Assembly (NCBI GenBank): GCA_965659685.1
Contig: CBFHXB010000002.1
Span: forward strand, 73,399-137,398
Length of the DNA stretch: 64,000 bases
Reading direction: 5' to 3'
Source: MGIIa-L3 sp11892u
GTDB taxonomy: Archaea > Thermoplasmatota > Poseidoniia > Poseidoniales > Poseidoniaceae
Numbering within the stretch: the stretch's first letter is position 1; each line of letters starts with the position of its first letter. The notes under the pieces are model-generated. The model had not been told where the DNA came from and searched no databases. It worked only from the letters and a program-made list of their open reading frames with translations. Shown piece after piece: positions 49,742-59,032 of the stretch. Position numbers and translations under genes: made by a program.

Positions 49742-49750
49742 TGAAATAGG
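49742..49750 (+). promoter_or_regulatory. TATA-like promoter box of tRNA-His
   Basis: TGAAATAGG, centred about 30 bases before the tRNA-His 5' end. Weaker than the two TAAATA boxes of the other tRNA genes. Confidence 0.45.
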
Positions 49751-49776
49751 CGCGTCAGGACGGCGCGATACCTCTT

Positions 49777-49849
49777 GGCTGTGGTGGTGTAGGGGTTAGC
49801 ACGGCAGATTGTGGTTCTGCCAGCCCGGGTTCAATTCCCGGCCACGGCC
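49777..49849 (+). tRNA. tRNA-His (anticodon GTG)
   Basis: Plus-strand cloverleaf starting with the extra G-1 (49777), which pairs with C73. Acceptor GCTGTGG with CCACGGC, anticodon stem GCAGA/TCTGC around TTGTGGT (anticodon GTG), T-arm CCGGG-TTCAATT-CCCGG. CCA is not encoded. A T-rich run (TGTTGTTTTCTGTT) follows at 49852-49865 and may end transcription. Confidence 0.95.
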
Positions 49850-49960
49850 CTCTGTTGTTTTCTGTTGGAAGCAGGCCGTGGCCTCAGGCGTTCTGTTGAC
49901 CGATGTTCTTCGCACGGCAGAGCTTTGCTCATCTCCTGCACGTCATGCAAAGGTCACGCG

Positions 49961-50281
49961 CTAGACACTTACTTCTGATAGAGCCCGACCAAGTTCGAAC
50001 AGGAACAACATCAGCAAAATGAATGCGGCCAACAGGGCGATGACGGTCAAGCCAACGAGTCCGCCAAGGAGTTTGAATACGAACAACACCTTGCGTTCGT
50101 AGGCGTCGGGTTCATCCTTCCTCGGGTCAGGAGCCAAGGCCACGATTTCTGCTTCCATGCCTTCGCCTTCGTCGGGCAACCATCCAAACTGTTGACCGCA
50201 GGACAAACACGTGAACACGTCTGCCTTGTTCGCGGGGAGTTCAAGGGTTGCCTCGCAGTGAGGACACTGCCCCTCTGGCAT
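49961..50281 (-). CDS. Zinc-ribbon membrane protein
   Basis: 106 residues: an N-terminal zinc ribbon (GQCPHCEATLELPANKADVFTCLSCGQQF), an acidic linker, and one long C-terminal helix (VLFVFKLLGGLVGLTVIALLAAFILLMLFLFELG), so the ribbon is likely on the cytosolic side. ATG 50281 starts the ribbon; the frame runs further to 50335. Proteins of this shape are common in Poseidoniales but function is unknown. Confidence 0.65.
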   Translation of the reverse strand: MPEGQCPHCEATLELPANKADVFTCLSCGQQFGWLPDEGEGMEAEIVALAPDPRKDEPDAYERKVLFVFKLLGGLVGLTVIALLAAFILLMLFLFELGRALSEVSV

Positions 50282-50331
50282 GCAAAAACATGTTTCGGTG
50301 CGGTTATTTTTTGCTCCGAAACGAACGGAGT

Positions 50332-51786
50332 TCACAGCGTCTGCGGGCCACCGGCGGGCATTGGTGCCAGCATGGTGATGTTCTCGCCCCGCAGGCTGGG
50401 GCCCTCATGGAAGGTCGCGAAGATGCCGACATCGGCGCCGCTCGCGCCTCCGATGTTGTGGGCCAGGGCGAACCAGGTGCGCCCTTCAGCGTCAACCCGG
50501 ATGTCGAGGAAGTCACCGAGACCACCGCAGCGGTTGTAGCCGCAGTCCTCGACGGTGTCGATCGGGTCGTCCATCGCGTTGAGTTGGACGGTGGTCAGCA
50601 GTGGCGTTTCGTTGAAGGCGTCCGTCGCATAGGTGAGGTAGGCGTTCCAGATTTCCTCTTCCCGGGCGTCTTCACCGACGTAGCCGAAGGCGACGGTGCC
50701 GGCGTCACCGGCCACGACCACGGGGAATCCGGTGCCGGTCAAGCCGATGGGCGGTGCGATCATGGTCGCGTTGGACCACGTCGTGCCTTGGTCACGTGAA
50801 TACGACCAGTAGGGCATGTCGTCCAAGCCCATCCACATCGCGTGGACGTTGCCGGAGGAATCGACCTCCACCTGCGCTTCTTCGGCGTTCCACGTGTCTG
50901 CGGTGCCGGTTTCAGAGGTCGGAAGCGGGTGTTCGGTCCACGAAATGCCCGCGTTGGTGGTGCGGAACACAGAGTAGCCTTCGCCCGTGCATCCCTTGTT
51001 GCCACGGTAGAAGTTCCCGTCGACGCTGCCGACAAGGTGCGCCGAGAGGCCACCGGAGGAGCAGGTCACCGGCGCGCCAGAGGTTTCTGGGCCCCACGTT
51101 GCGCCGCCGTCTTGGCTTGAGGAACAGAGCGGGTGAGGCGCGTTGCCGTTGATGCAGAACATCCAGGTGGTCGGATGGAAGAGGGCTTCCATGTTCGAGC
51201 TCGCAATGGTTTGGTGGTCTTGGACCGAGTAAATCTGGGTGGCCACGCTGGGTCCATTCCACGATGCACCCTCATCGTCGGACCATTCGACGGTCATGCC
51301 CAACAAGGCGTGCATGTCGAATTTCATGATGCGGCTGGTCCACGGGTCGACGTAGATGTAGGGGTCGTTGGAGTTCGCGATGGGCAGCAGTGGATCGTAG
51401 ACGTTCTCGCAGGAATAATCCAACACGGTGGTCATGCCGATCAAATCGCAGGCCACCACGGCCGTGGAACCACCCGGTCCGTTGCCGTAGGAACTCATGA
51501 AGAGGGTTTGCGACTCGGTGATGCCCATCGTCGGCTCGAAGGTCGACATGCCGATGCCGTAGTAGGTGCCCATGGCATGGAATGGAGCGTTTCGACCTTC
51601 GAGGCCGAGGCTGTCGTTGCCCCACGCGTCCACGGCGTCGGGCATGTGGTACCAGGTCAATTCGGGACGCTCGAAGTCCCACACGGTGGGCGTGGGCGCC
51701 TCCGGCTCGGCCTCTTCGCCACCAAGGCAACCTGCCAGCGGCAGGGTCAGCATCATGATGGTCAGAAGGAGGGCCATCGTGCGCAT
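50332..51786 (-). CDS. Exported lipoprotein with BNR/sialidase-like repeats
   Basis: 484 residues with a lipobox-like LTLPLAGCLGG after the N-terminal hydrophobic stretch (residues about 5-20), so likely lipid-anchored outside the cell. The rest carries Asp-box type repeats of a six-bladed propeller: WSDDEGASWNGP, SSQDGGATWGPE, FRTTNAGISWTEH, YSRDQGTTWSNA. Such proteins bind or cut glycans, but no sialidase catalytic set was recognised. ATG 51786 follows GGTGAGCAGC. Upstream and co-directional with the zinc-ribbon membrane protein. Confidence 0.8.
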   Translation of the reverse strand: MRTMALLLTIMMLTLPLAGCLGGEEAEPEAPTPTVWDFERPELTWYHMPDAVDAWGNDSLGLEGRNAPFHAMGTYYGIGMSTFEPTMGITESQTLFMSSYGNGPGGSTAVVACDLIGMTTVLDYSCENVYDPLLPIANSNDPYIYVDPWTSRIMKFDMHALLGMTVEWSDDEGASWNGPSVATQIYSVQDHQTIASSNMEALFHPTTWMFCINGNAPHPLCSSSQDGGATWGPETSGAPVTCSSGGLSAHLVGSVDGNFYRGNKGCTGEGYSVFRTTNAGISWTEHPLPTSETGTADTWNAEEAQVEVDSSGNVHAMWMGLDDMPYWSYSRDQGTTWSNATMIAPPIGLTGTGFPVVVAGDAGTVAFGYVGEDAREEEIWNAYLTYATDAFNETPLLTTVQLNAMDDPIDTVEDCGYNRCGGLGDFLDIRVDAEGRTWFALAHNIGGASGADVGIFATFHEGPSLRGENITMLAPMPAGGPQTL

Positions 51787-51815
51787 GCTGCTCACCGTAC
51801 CTCGCTCAGCGAGGT

Positions 51816-52739
51816 TCACGCTTCGTCTGAAATGGAGGTCGGTCTTGAACGCTCTCGTCGTTGCCTGCGGCCACCTTCGAGGGCTTGACGGTCCAGAACG
51901 GACTTGCCGTAGGGCGTCAGGTACTGCTCGAGGGGATCACGACGTCGTCGGACGCTGCCGCTGCCTCGACCTCCGACCTTTCCTCCACCGCCGACGCTGC
52001 GTCCGGCCTTGAGGCGAGCTTGAACTTCGAGCGCCCTTTCGCGCTTTTGTTCGTCGCTCAAGTTCTTCATCGACGGGTCCTTCATCAAGCCCTCAAGTTC
52101 CTTCTTCGAGGCACGCTTCTTGGCGGCCCGGTGCTGGTAGACGAAACTTACCCCAGCAATCGGAACGGCGAACCACACGGTGGTCGAGGCGCCAGGATGC
52201 AGGGTCATCACCGGCATTTCAAGGAGAATGAACACACCCACCAGAAGCCCAACTGAGCCCACGGCTGCCGCAGCAATGGTCGGCAACAGCTTGCGCACGG
52301 ACCGCGTGAAATACCACGTGACCAACGCGGCAATGATGGGGATGAACTCACCCTGCTCGATGTCGATGCCGCGCACATAGAGTGCCTGTACGCCGGCCGT
52401 GATGCCGATGAAGGCCAGCAAACCTGCCATCATCCGCAGGCTTGCTTGCGCCACCGACACCATCAGGATGCCGATGATCGCGGCGCAGGCCAGTTGGCTC
52501 TGCGCCATGTCCAACGGCGAATCGATGCCCACCGATTGGAGCATGCTCAGTAGGTTTGGGGCGAGCACATAGCCCGTCACCGCTCCAATGGCGAGGGCCG
52601 TCACCGGCAAGCGACGGTGACCTTGAAGCAACAAAAGGACGGAAAAAAGCACGATGGGAGCGCCTGCGAGCGGACCTTGTGCTTCGACGACCAACAGGAG
52701 GTCGCTGCCGGAGTCGGCGATGTCGTTGATTCTCGACAC
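51816..52739 (-). CDS. Polytopic membrane protein, unknown function
   Basis: 307 residues with about seven hydrophobic stretches (PIVLFSVLLLLQG, VTALAIGAVTGYVLAP, LACAAIIGILMVSVAQ, MAGLLAFIGITAGVQAL, FIPIIAALVTWYF, LLPTIAAAAVGSVGLLVGVFILL, VWFAVPIAGVSFVY) and a long basic cytosolic end rich in Gly, Lys and Arg (KNLSDEQKRERALEVQ, VGGGGKVGGRGSGSVRRRRDP). The basic end could bind RNA or ribosomes. GTG 52739 is the likeliest start; the upstream frame is antisense of non-coding and hydroxylase DNA. Confidence 0.6.
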   Translation of the reverse strand: MSRINDIADSGSDLLLVVEAQGPLAGAPIVLFSVLLLLQGHRRLPVTALAIGAVTGYVLAPNLLSMLQSVGIDSPLDMAQSQLACAAIIGILMVSVAQASLRMMAGLLAFIGITAGVQALYVRGIDIEQGEFIPIIAALVTWYFTRSVRKLLPTIAAAAVGSVGLLVGVFILLEMPVMTLHPGASTTVWFAVPIAGVSFVYQHRAAKKRASKKELEGLMKDPSMKNLSDEQKRERALEVQARLKAGRSVGGGGKVGGRGSGSVRRRRDPLEQYLTPYGKSVLDRQALEGGRRQRRERSRPTSISDEA

Positions 52740-52883
52740 GTGCTCACGAGGTCCGGGCCGGTCTTCATGATGCCGATGATGGGCCCACGACTCAGTCGAG
52801 ACGAGGTGCTTGGCGTTCGATGTTCTGTGGTGCGCGACGAGAGAAGACGATACCAACAAAAGCGGGCCTTGTGTCTTCGGTTC

Positions 52884-53984
52884 ATGGGTGACGAGGACCA
52901 GCTCATCGTGCCCACGGTGGAAGGAGGGCTCCTCGACGCGATGACGCCTCACATCGAAGCCGTGGAACGTCGGAAGCAGCGGGAGGAGGAGGATTTGGCC
53001 CCGACTCCGCTGGTGTTCCGCGTGATGTTGACCCTCGCTTTGATCGGGGGATTGGCTTGGGCATGGTCCTTGGAGGCCTTCGGTCCTCTTGGCGTGCTGG
53101 TGGTGTTGTTTGTCCTTGTCGTGCCCTTCGAGAAATTGTTTCCTCGTCACGCGCAACCCTTGCGACGTCCAATGGTTGTCTCGGACATGACCCACGCGCT
53201 CCTCCTCCCGGTCAACGGTGTGCTGGCCACCATCGTCGTGGTCGTGGTGGCCGTGCTTTCGCTGATGTGGATTCCAGGACTGTTGCTCCGACCCTTGGTG
53301 GACCAACTCCCAGAACTTCCTCGCTTGGTGCTTGGCGTCTTGCTCTTCGATCTCGCCGTGTATTGGACGCACCGCTTCCACCATGAGGTGCCCTTCCTCT
53401 GGCGCTTTCACCAGGTCCACCATTCCACAGAGCATTTGGATTGGGTCTCTGGATTTCGCGTTCACCCGTTGGATGGAGCCTTGTTGGCGCCCGCCTTCGT
53501 GTTCTTGATCGCCGCAGGATTTTCACCCGAATTTGGTGGCGTTCTTGCCGTCGCTCAGGCCATCACCGGCTTGTTCCTTCACGCCAACGTTCGGTTTCGG
53601 TGGCGCTTGCTCCACCGCCTGATCATCACGCCTGAATTCCATCACTGGCACCATTCCAACCATGAGGAGGCACGATGGTCGAATTACTCCACCTTCCTCC
53701 CGGTGTGGGACATGATCTTCCGCACCTACCACATGCCCAAAGACGCGCGACCACAAACCTACGGGATCGACACACCAATGCCCAAGGGTGTGATGGAACA
53801 ATGGTTGCTCCCCTTCCGAGGTTTGGGCTCGCCTGTCAACGCGGTGCGCCATCCGTGGCGCTCGTTCAAACTCGTGCTGTCCGGCACCAAACGGCTGCTC
53901 CGTGACATGCGCTGGAGCATGACACGAAAGCACGACCAAACACCGTTCGGCGTGCCGAAGGTCCCGGCCCCCCAAGACCCGTGA
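52884..53984 (+). CDS. Fatty-acid hydroxylase/sterol desaturase family protein
   Basis: Di-iron membrane enzyme of the ERG3 superfamily acting on a lipid C-H bond. The histidine boxes are complete: HRFHH (163-167), HQVHH (176-180), and HHWHHSNH (253-260). Four or more helices surround them. 366 residues. Rare in archaea; substrate could be a sterol-like, carotenoid or fatty chain. ATG 52884 chosen since upstream lies in the divergent region. The acyl-CoA dehydrogenase downstream on the same strand makes a lipid link plausible. Confidence 0.8.
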   Translation: MGDEDQLIVPTVEGGLLDAMTPHIEAVERRKQREEEDLAPTPLVFRVMLTLALIGGLAWAWSLEAFGPLGVLVVLFVLVVPFEKLFPRHAQPLRRPMVVSDMTHALLLPVNGVLATIVVVVVAVLSLMWIPGLLLRPLVDQLPELPRLVLGVLLFDLAVYWTHRFHHEVPFLWRFHQVHHSTEHLDWVSGFRVHPLDGALLAPAFVFLIAAGFSPEFGGVLAVAQAITGLFLHANVRFRWRLLHRLIITPEFHHWHHSNHEEARWSNYSTFLPVWDMIFRTYHMPKDARPQTYGIDTPMPKGVMEQWLLPFRGLGSPVNAVRHPWRSFKLVLSGTKRLLRDMRWSMTRKHDQTPFGVPKVPAPQDP

Positions 53985-54040
53985 CCCTCCGGACGGAGCG
54001 GTCGCTTCTTTGAAATGGCGACCGCGGGTCGGGGGACTTG

Positions 54041-55249
54041 GTGAGCACCGTGATCAACGATCTCGCGAACCCCACAGAAGCCCATCTCATGTTGCGTGAG
54101 ATGGTGCGTGAATGGGTCAAAGAGCACGTCGAACCTCAAGCGCATGAGCACGACCGGTTGGAACGATTCAACCTCGACCTGATGCGCTCCATGGGTGAAT
54201 TGGGCCTGCTTGGCCTGACGGCAGACGAAGCCTATGGCGGCGCAGATCTGGATGCTGTTGCGGTCTGCATCGTCCACGAGGAACTGTCCGCCTCGGACCC
54301 AGGGTTTGCCCTTGCCTACCTCGCACATGCGATGCTGTTTGTGAACAACCTCGCCTTCAACGGTGACGACGCACAAAAAGAACGCATCCTGCCAAAGGTC
54401 TGCTCAGGCGAGTGGATCGGCGCGATGGCCATGTCCGAACCCGACGCAGGAACCGACGTCCTCGGATTGACCACCAACGCGGTCAAGCAAAACGACGGAA
54501 CGTGGTTGCTCAACGGTCGCAAGATGTGGATCACCAACGGCGTCCTCGACGAAGAGGGCACCCCCGCCGATGTCGTCTGGGTCTACGCAAAAACCGGCAC
54601 CGACGCAAACGGTCGCGTTCAGATGAGCACCTTCCTCGTGGAAGCCGGCATGCCGGGATACAGCGTCGGTCAGAAGATCATGGACAAGACCGGCATGCGA
54701 GCCTCCAACACCGCTGAATTGGTCTTCCAGGATTGCATCGTCCCCGCTGCCAACCTTGTCGGCGACGAAGGCGGTTCCTTGGTGCACATGATGGGCAACC
54801 TCGAAATCGAGCGCTTGGCCTTGGCCGCGATGTCCCTCGGGATCGGTCGCCGTGCCCTCGAAGAAATGAACCAATACGCCACGGACCGCACCGCGTTCGG
54901 GAACAGCATCCGTGATTTCGGCCAAATCCAACGTCACATCGGTGAGTCGTGGTCCAAGTACCGTGCCATGCGTTCCTACATCTACGACACCGCATCCAAC
55001 CTCGAACTCGGGCAAGCCGGACAACGCTTGGACTCCGACGGCGTGAAACTCTACGCCACCACGGCCGCCAAGGAAATCGCGGACGCCGCCATGCAAGTCA
55101 TGGGAGGCTACGGGTACGTGGGTGAGTATCACGTCGAGCGTTTGTGGCGGGACGCGAAGTTGCTGGAGATCGGTGGCGGGACCCTTGAATCCCACCAGAA
55201 GAACATCACCCGCGACCTCGCGAAGATGCACGATGCTATCTTGCGATGA
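54041..55249 (+). CDS. Acyl-CoA dehydrogenase, isovaleryl-CoA-dehydrogenase-like
   Basis: FAD enzyme for alpha,beta-dehydrogenation of acyl-CoA. Typical layout: helical N-domain (REWVKEHVEPQAHEHD), GAMAMSEPDAGTDV, LNGRKMWITNG (FAD pocket), then the C-terminal helical domain with TAFGNSIRDFGQIQ and VMGGYGYVGEYHVERLWRDAK. Glu257 in NLEIERLALAAMSLG occupies the place of the catalytic Glu of isovaleryl-CoA dehydrogenases. GTG 54041 after GGGGGA is the likely start; TTG 54038 precedes it. Confidence 0.9.
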   Translation: MSTVINDLANPTEAHLMLREMVREWVKEHVEPQAHEHDRLERFNLDLMRSMGELGLLGLTADEAYGGADLDAVAVCIVHEELSASDPGFALAYLAHAMLFVNNLAFNGDDAQKERILPKVCSGEWIGAMAMSEPDAGTDVLGLTTNAVKQNDGTWLLNGRKMWITNGVLDEEGTPADVVWVYAKTGTDANGRVQMSTFLVEAGMPGYSVGQKIMDKTGMRASNTAELVFQDCIVPAANLVGDEGGSLVHMMGNLEIERLALAAMSLGIGRRALEEMNQYATDRTAFGNSIRDFGQIQRHIGESWSKYRAMRSYIYDTASNLELGQAGQRLDSDGVKLYATTAAKEIADAAMQVMGGYGYVGEYHVERLWRDAKLLEIGGGTLESHQKNITRDLAKMHDAILR

Positions 55250-55259
55250 GTCTGCGTCC

Positions 55260-58200
55260 TTACGGTTGCCACCGTTGCCAAAGTTGGTCGCTGTGTGCGG
55301 CTCGGTAAAACCAGACTCCGCTTCCTTGCGGCATCTCGTACCATTCGTAGCCGTCGTCTTTGACCACACCGACCGCGTGGACGGAGGGTTCCGTTAGCAT
55401 GCCTTGCTGGGGCGATTGATGCGCGACCGCTGGCGTCGTCCGGGGTTCATCCAATTCGCTCATCGCGATCTTTTCGCGCAGCAGGATGCCTCTGTCTTCT
55501 GAATCCATTGAACCTTCGAGCCCAAAGTAGCCCTCGGTGTGGGCGATGCGGTACAGGTCTTGGGGAGAGGCGACGAGCAGGTCATCGATGAGGGTGAACA
55601 ACTTCTCGCGCGTGTCTTTCCTGATCTCGTTGTTCGTGTACCGTGCGGTGAGGTCAGCCTTCAGTTGGTTGAGTTCTTCCGTGAGCTCCGGAGGATTGCC
55701 GTGATAGGCCTGCACCAACGATTTGAGGTAACTCAATTCGTTGGTCTCCTCTTCGGAAAGCTTGCTGTTCTTGCGCAGCACCTGCACCCACCGGAAGGCA
55801 TCTGGGAGGACAGCCGCCACGGCGTTGGTTTGCAAGATGCTGAACAAGGCAAGGAGGATGGCGCCGATTCCCACGGTGGTCGTCACCGCCCCAGCATCAC
55901 CGGCAAAGAGCGATTGCAAGGTGGAGACGTCTTCTTCACTCTGGGTGGACGGGAGCAAACAGCCGCGGGAGTCCACCGTCACGCCCTCGGCTGTGCCAGG
56001 GCACTGATCCTCGGTGTCCGGCACGCCGTCGTTGTCTGAATCGACCACGGTTTGCGTTTCGTTTCCGTCATCGGTTTGGTTGTCCTCCGACGGTTGGAAC
56101 TGGTCCGGGACACCGTCGCCGTCTGCGTCAAGGCAGCCGTAGTACCCGTCCGCCGTGGAGTTGCCAGCAACGCCGGGGCAGTGATCAGGTTGCACCGCTC
56201 CGACAACGAATGCACCGGGCCAATCTGGACTTCGGCTCTCGTTCCAAGACGCATCGCCCCAGTTGTCGCCGTAGCCGTCGCCGTCCGTGTCCGTCCACTG
56301 GGTGGCCTCAAGCGGGAAGATGTCCTGATGATCGGGGATACCGTCTCCGTCAGCGTCCAATTGGGCCGGTGAGCAACCGTCGCCATCGACCTCTGCCTGA
56401 GCAGCGGTGTTTGAACAGAGGTCGTTCACGTCCCCGATGCCGTCGCCGTCGCTGTCCAAGGACTGGGTGCTGTCGTTGGGGAAGGCATCGGTGTTGTCGC
56501 CCACGCCGTCGCCGTCGGAGTCCATCTGCTCGAAGGCGTTCGTGGGAAAGGCATCGCTGTTGTCCCCCACCCCATCCCCGTCGCTGTCTGCGGTCTCACT
56601 CGGGTTGTTTGGGAAGGCGTCGCTGTTGTCCCCCACGCCGTCACCGTCGGAATCCATGATCTCGAAGGGATTGAACGGGAAGGCATCGGCGTTGTTGCCG
56701 ACACCGTCACCGTCGCTGTCCTCGCTCTCGGTGGCGTCGTTTGGGAAGGCATCGGCGTTGTTTCCAACGCCGTCACCGTCGCTGTCCATCCATTCTGCGC
56801 TGTTGCTGGGGAAGGCGTCACCGGCGTTGCTGTAACCGTCGCCGTCGTCGTCAGGGCATCCCGTCTGATCTTGCGTGGAGTTGCCTGCGACCTCGAGGCA
56901 ATCGTCGTCCGCGTTCAGCACGCCGTCGCCGTCGAGGTCGTTCTGATCGATGAACGTGAAACTGGACGACAACAAGTGTTCGCTTCCGTCCTTGTCGATG
57001 AGGCTGAGGTCGACGGTGCCAGACGTGGAAACGGAAGGCGTCGTGACCCGAATCAAGGTGTCGTTCACGACGGTGCCCGTCACAGAACCGGAGGTGCCAA
57101 ATTTCACCGTGATCTCATGCGACACATCGACGCCGGTCGATTTTGTGGTGTACTTCAACACGTCCGACGTCGCGTCGCTGAAGGGAACGTGCATGATTCC
57201 TTGTCCATCGATGAAAATTGAATTTCCTTCTCCAACATCGGCACCGTTGGCGATCGTGCTGACGTCCCAGTTGGTCGTGATTGGATCGATGGTTGCGTAC
57301 TTCAAATTCATTCCAGACCATGTGTGGTACACGATGTGGGGTTGATCAGCAGCGTCAACCGCGATGGAAGGGTCCCGGCCGGTGTGCCCTGATGCGTCGA
57401 TGATCTCGGTGGTCCATCCACTGTTTGGCGTTCCCGTTGAGTACCTCAAATCGTCTTCTTTGTCATCGAAATGGGCGATGTGAAACTGTCCCTGTTGATC
57501 CACTGCCATTGAGGTCATGTAACCCGGGTACAACTGGGATGGGCTGGTTCCAGTGTCGACCAGGTAGGTGTCCCATGAGCCGCTCTTGTCCGTCGCGATT
57601 TTCAGTTTCGAAGAGGAACGGTCTTGATAGGCGATGTAGATGTCATCGTTCTCGTCGATCACGATGGCAGACTCACATCCCCGATTGTTTCCGGATTCAA
57701 CCGTGCTGTGGGCCCAGGTTGTTCCTGTGTATGAGGCGATGCGCAGTCCATTCCCGCATTGGTCTGCGCCGTTGACGGCGTAGGAGATGTGTGGGCGGTT
57801 GTTTGAGTCAACAGCGATGCCAATTGGGCCGAAATGCGCAGCGTTCGAAACGGTCTGATCCGTCCATGCGGTTCCATCGAACGTCATGTAGACCAACGTT
57901 TCAGCCCAACTGGTGTAGGTGGTGTACGCCAAGTGCAGGTGGTCGTTGTCATCAATGACCATGTGAATGTCCCAACAATACGTGTTCCCACAATCGTTTA
58001 TTTTCACTGAATTCCAACTTGTCCCGTCGTGGACGCTGTGTCGGATTTCGTAGTTTCCGTCTTTGATTTGGACGACGTGGATGTGCCCGTTCGAATCAAC
58101 ACCGACGGCATTCCATCGACCTGCTTGGTCGCTCATGTCCAAATTCGACGCTGCCCATTGGTGGTTGATGCCGTCACGGGTGACGTTGGTGAAGGCGAGA

Positions 58201-58391
58201 TCGGAAAAGCCGCTTCCGGTGATCTCGATGTCCTCACCTCCGCTCATCCATCCTTGTGTCGGTGTGACCGTGGTCTGCATCGAGCCAGTGTGTTGAACCA
58301 TGTTGTGTTCAGGTTGCAGCGAGACAGGGTCGACGGGCAGCATCGAAGCAAGCAGCGCGAGCACGACGGCCAACACCAGCCCTGAGCGCAT
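55260..58391 (-). CDS. Exported receptor-like protein: split TIG, propeller, thrombospondin-3 repeats, cytosolic tail
   Basis: 1043 residues. Signal peptide (MRSGLVLAVVLALLASM). Residues about 42-70 start an IPT/TIG domain (GGEDIEITGSGF) that appears to resume at about 425-490 (EITVKFGTSGSVTG ... SSFTFID), with a BNR-like propeller between (LHLAYTTYTSW, PHISYAVNG, IYIAYQDRSSS, PHIVYHTWSG). Residues about 500-780 are calcium-binding thrombospondin type 3 repeats (DSDGDGVGDNSDAFP). One helix at about 830-855, then a 180-residue cytosolic tail with a charged helical region (SEEETNELSYLKSL) ending in WYEMPQGSGVWFYRAAHSDQLWQRW. The ATG at 58391 gives the signal peptide. Ligand and partner unknown. 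Confidence 0.8.
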   Translation of the reverse strand: MRSGLVLAVVLALLASMLPVDPVSLQPEHNMVQHTGSMQTTVTPTQGWMSGGEDIEITGSGFSDLAFTNVTRDGINHQWAASNLDMSDQAGRWNAVGVDSNGHIHVVQIKDGNYEIRHSVHDGTSWNSVKINDCGNTYCWDIHMVIDDNDHLHLAYTTYTSWAETLVYMTFDGTAWTDQTVSNAAHFGPIGIAVDSNNRPHISYAVNGADQCGNGLRIASYTGTTWAHSTVESGNNRGCESAIVIDENDDIYIAYQDRSSSKLKIATDKSGSWDTYLVDTGTSPSQLYPGYMTSMAVDQQGQFHIAHFDDKEDDLRYSTGTPNSGWTTEIIDASGHTGRDPSIAVDAADQPHIVYHTWSGMNLKYATIDPITTNWDVSTIANGADVGEGNSIFIDGQGIMHVPFSDATSDVLKYTTKSTGVDVSHEITVKFGTSGSVTGTVVNDTLIRVTTPSVSTSGTVDLSLIDKDGSEHLLSSSFTFIDQNDLDGDGVLNADDDCLEVAGNSTQDQTGCPDDDGDGYSNAGDAFPSNSAEWMDSDGDGVGNNADAFPNDATESEDSDGDGVGNNADAFPFNPFEIMDSDGDGVGDNSDAFPNNPSETADSDGDGVGDNSDAFPTNAFEQMDSDGDGVGDNTDAFPNDSTQSLDSDGDGIGDVNDLCSNTAAQAEVDGDGCSPAQLDADGDGIPDHQDIFPLEATQWTDTDGDGYGDNWGDASWNESRSPDWPGAFVVGAVQPDHCPGVAGNSTADGYYGCLDADGDGVPDQFQPSEDNQTDDGNETQTVVDSDNDGVPDTEDQCPGTAEGVTVDSRGCLLPSTQSEEDVSTLQSLFAGDAGAVTTTVGIGAILLALFSILQTNAVAAVLPDAFRWVQVLRKNSKLSEEETNELSYLKSLVQAYHGNPPELTEELNQLKADLTARYTNNEIRKDTREKLFTLIDDLLVASPQDLYRIAHTEGYFGLEGSMDSEDRGILLREKIAMSELDEPRTTPAVAHQSPQQGMLTEPSVHAVGVVKDDGYEWYEMPQGSGVWFYRAAHSDQLWQRWQP
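56430..56840 (-). repeat. 66-base tandem repeats coding thrombospondin type 3 units
   Basis: At least five near-identical 66-base units coding 22 residues of the form DSDGDGVG(N/D)N(A/S/T)DAFP, each a pair of calcium-binding loops. The array is in frame and part of the gene at 55260-58391. Not CRISPR: no spacers, and the units are coding. Confidence 0.85.
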
Positions 58392-58474
58392 ACCACAGGC
58401 TGGCTTTGGCCCATTTTCATGCTTTGGTACCGTGGACGTGCCTTCCTCCCACATGAGTGAGAACCGCTTCCTCT

Positions 58475-59032
58475 TCAAGCCGGCGAGCGTCGAACCAAGA
58501 CGAGGTTGAGGACGGCCAGAACCATGACGACGACGGAGAGCCACAACGGCATCAGTGGGACCTGATCGTAGGGGAGTGAAAGACCGTCCAGCAGGGATTC
58601 GCCCCGCGTGTAGGTGCCACCCATTGAGGACGTCATCAGCACCATTCCAACCGCCAACAGGCCCCCCAGGCTCTGCCACCGTCGCCCCAAACGGTCGTTC
58701 CAGACCTGCGCACCGAGCCTTCGGCGGGTCAGCAAAACCCCCAGCGCGAGTCCAATGGCGGCAGAGCCAAGCAGCATCTTGTTGATGAGCAAGGGATGAT
58801 TCACGCCGTCTCCAGGGCTCGATTGTAGCCCTGTGGCCATGGCGAAAGGCATCGCAAAGAGACCGAACGCGAGCGCGAAGTGCGCGGTCACGTCCGCCAC
58901 CCCAACATGGCGACCCGTTCCGAACCATCCGTGGCTGGCCACGCCAGCCAACAGGAAGGCCACGCCTGCCAAGGCGAAGGATCCAACGGCCACTTCCGTG
59001 GAGATCACGTGAAGGGTGGATGCGGAGACCAT
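58475..59032 (-). CDS. Histidine-bearing membrane protein, possibly heme-binding
   Basis: 185 residues, five helices. Histidines at 8, 34, 42, 51 and 79 sit at helix ends, a pattern seen in b-type heme membrane proteins such as DUF2231-like and cytochrome b561-like families; the match is by layout only. The start overlaps the stop of the upstream Cys-His protein (TGATG sharing one base), so the three genes 58475-62495 form one tightly coupled operon. Confidence 0.6.
   Translation of the reverse strand: MVSASTLHVISTEVAVGSFALAGVAFLLAGVASHGWFGTGRHVGVADVTAHFALAFGLFAMPFAMATGLQSSPGDGVNHPLLINKMLLGSAAIGLALGVLLTRRRLGAQVWNDRLGRRWQSLGGLLAVGMVLMTSSMGGTYTRGESLLDGLSLPYDQVPLMPLWLSVVVMVLAVLNLVLVRRSPA

Noticed and set aside
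49852..49865. T-rich run after tRNA-His as a separate terminator feature
   Set aside because: Only weakly T-rich and without a hairpin; noted under tRNA-His instead.
50332..51786. Lipoprotein as an active sialidase
   Set aside because: Asp-box repeats are present, but the catalytic arginine triad and Tyr/Glu of sialidases were not recognised.
56430..56840. Regular 66-base repeats as a CRISPR array
   Set aside because: Units have no spacers and code calcium-binding loops in frame.
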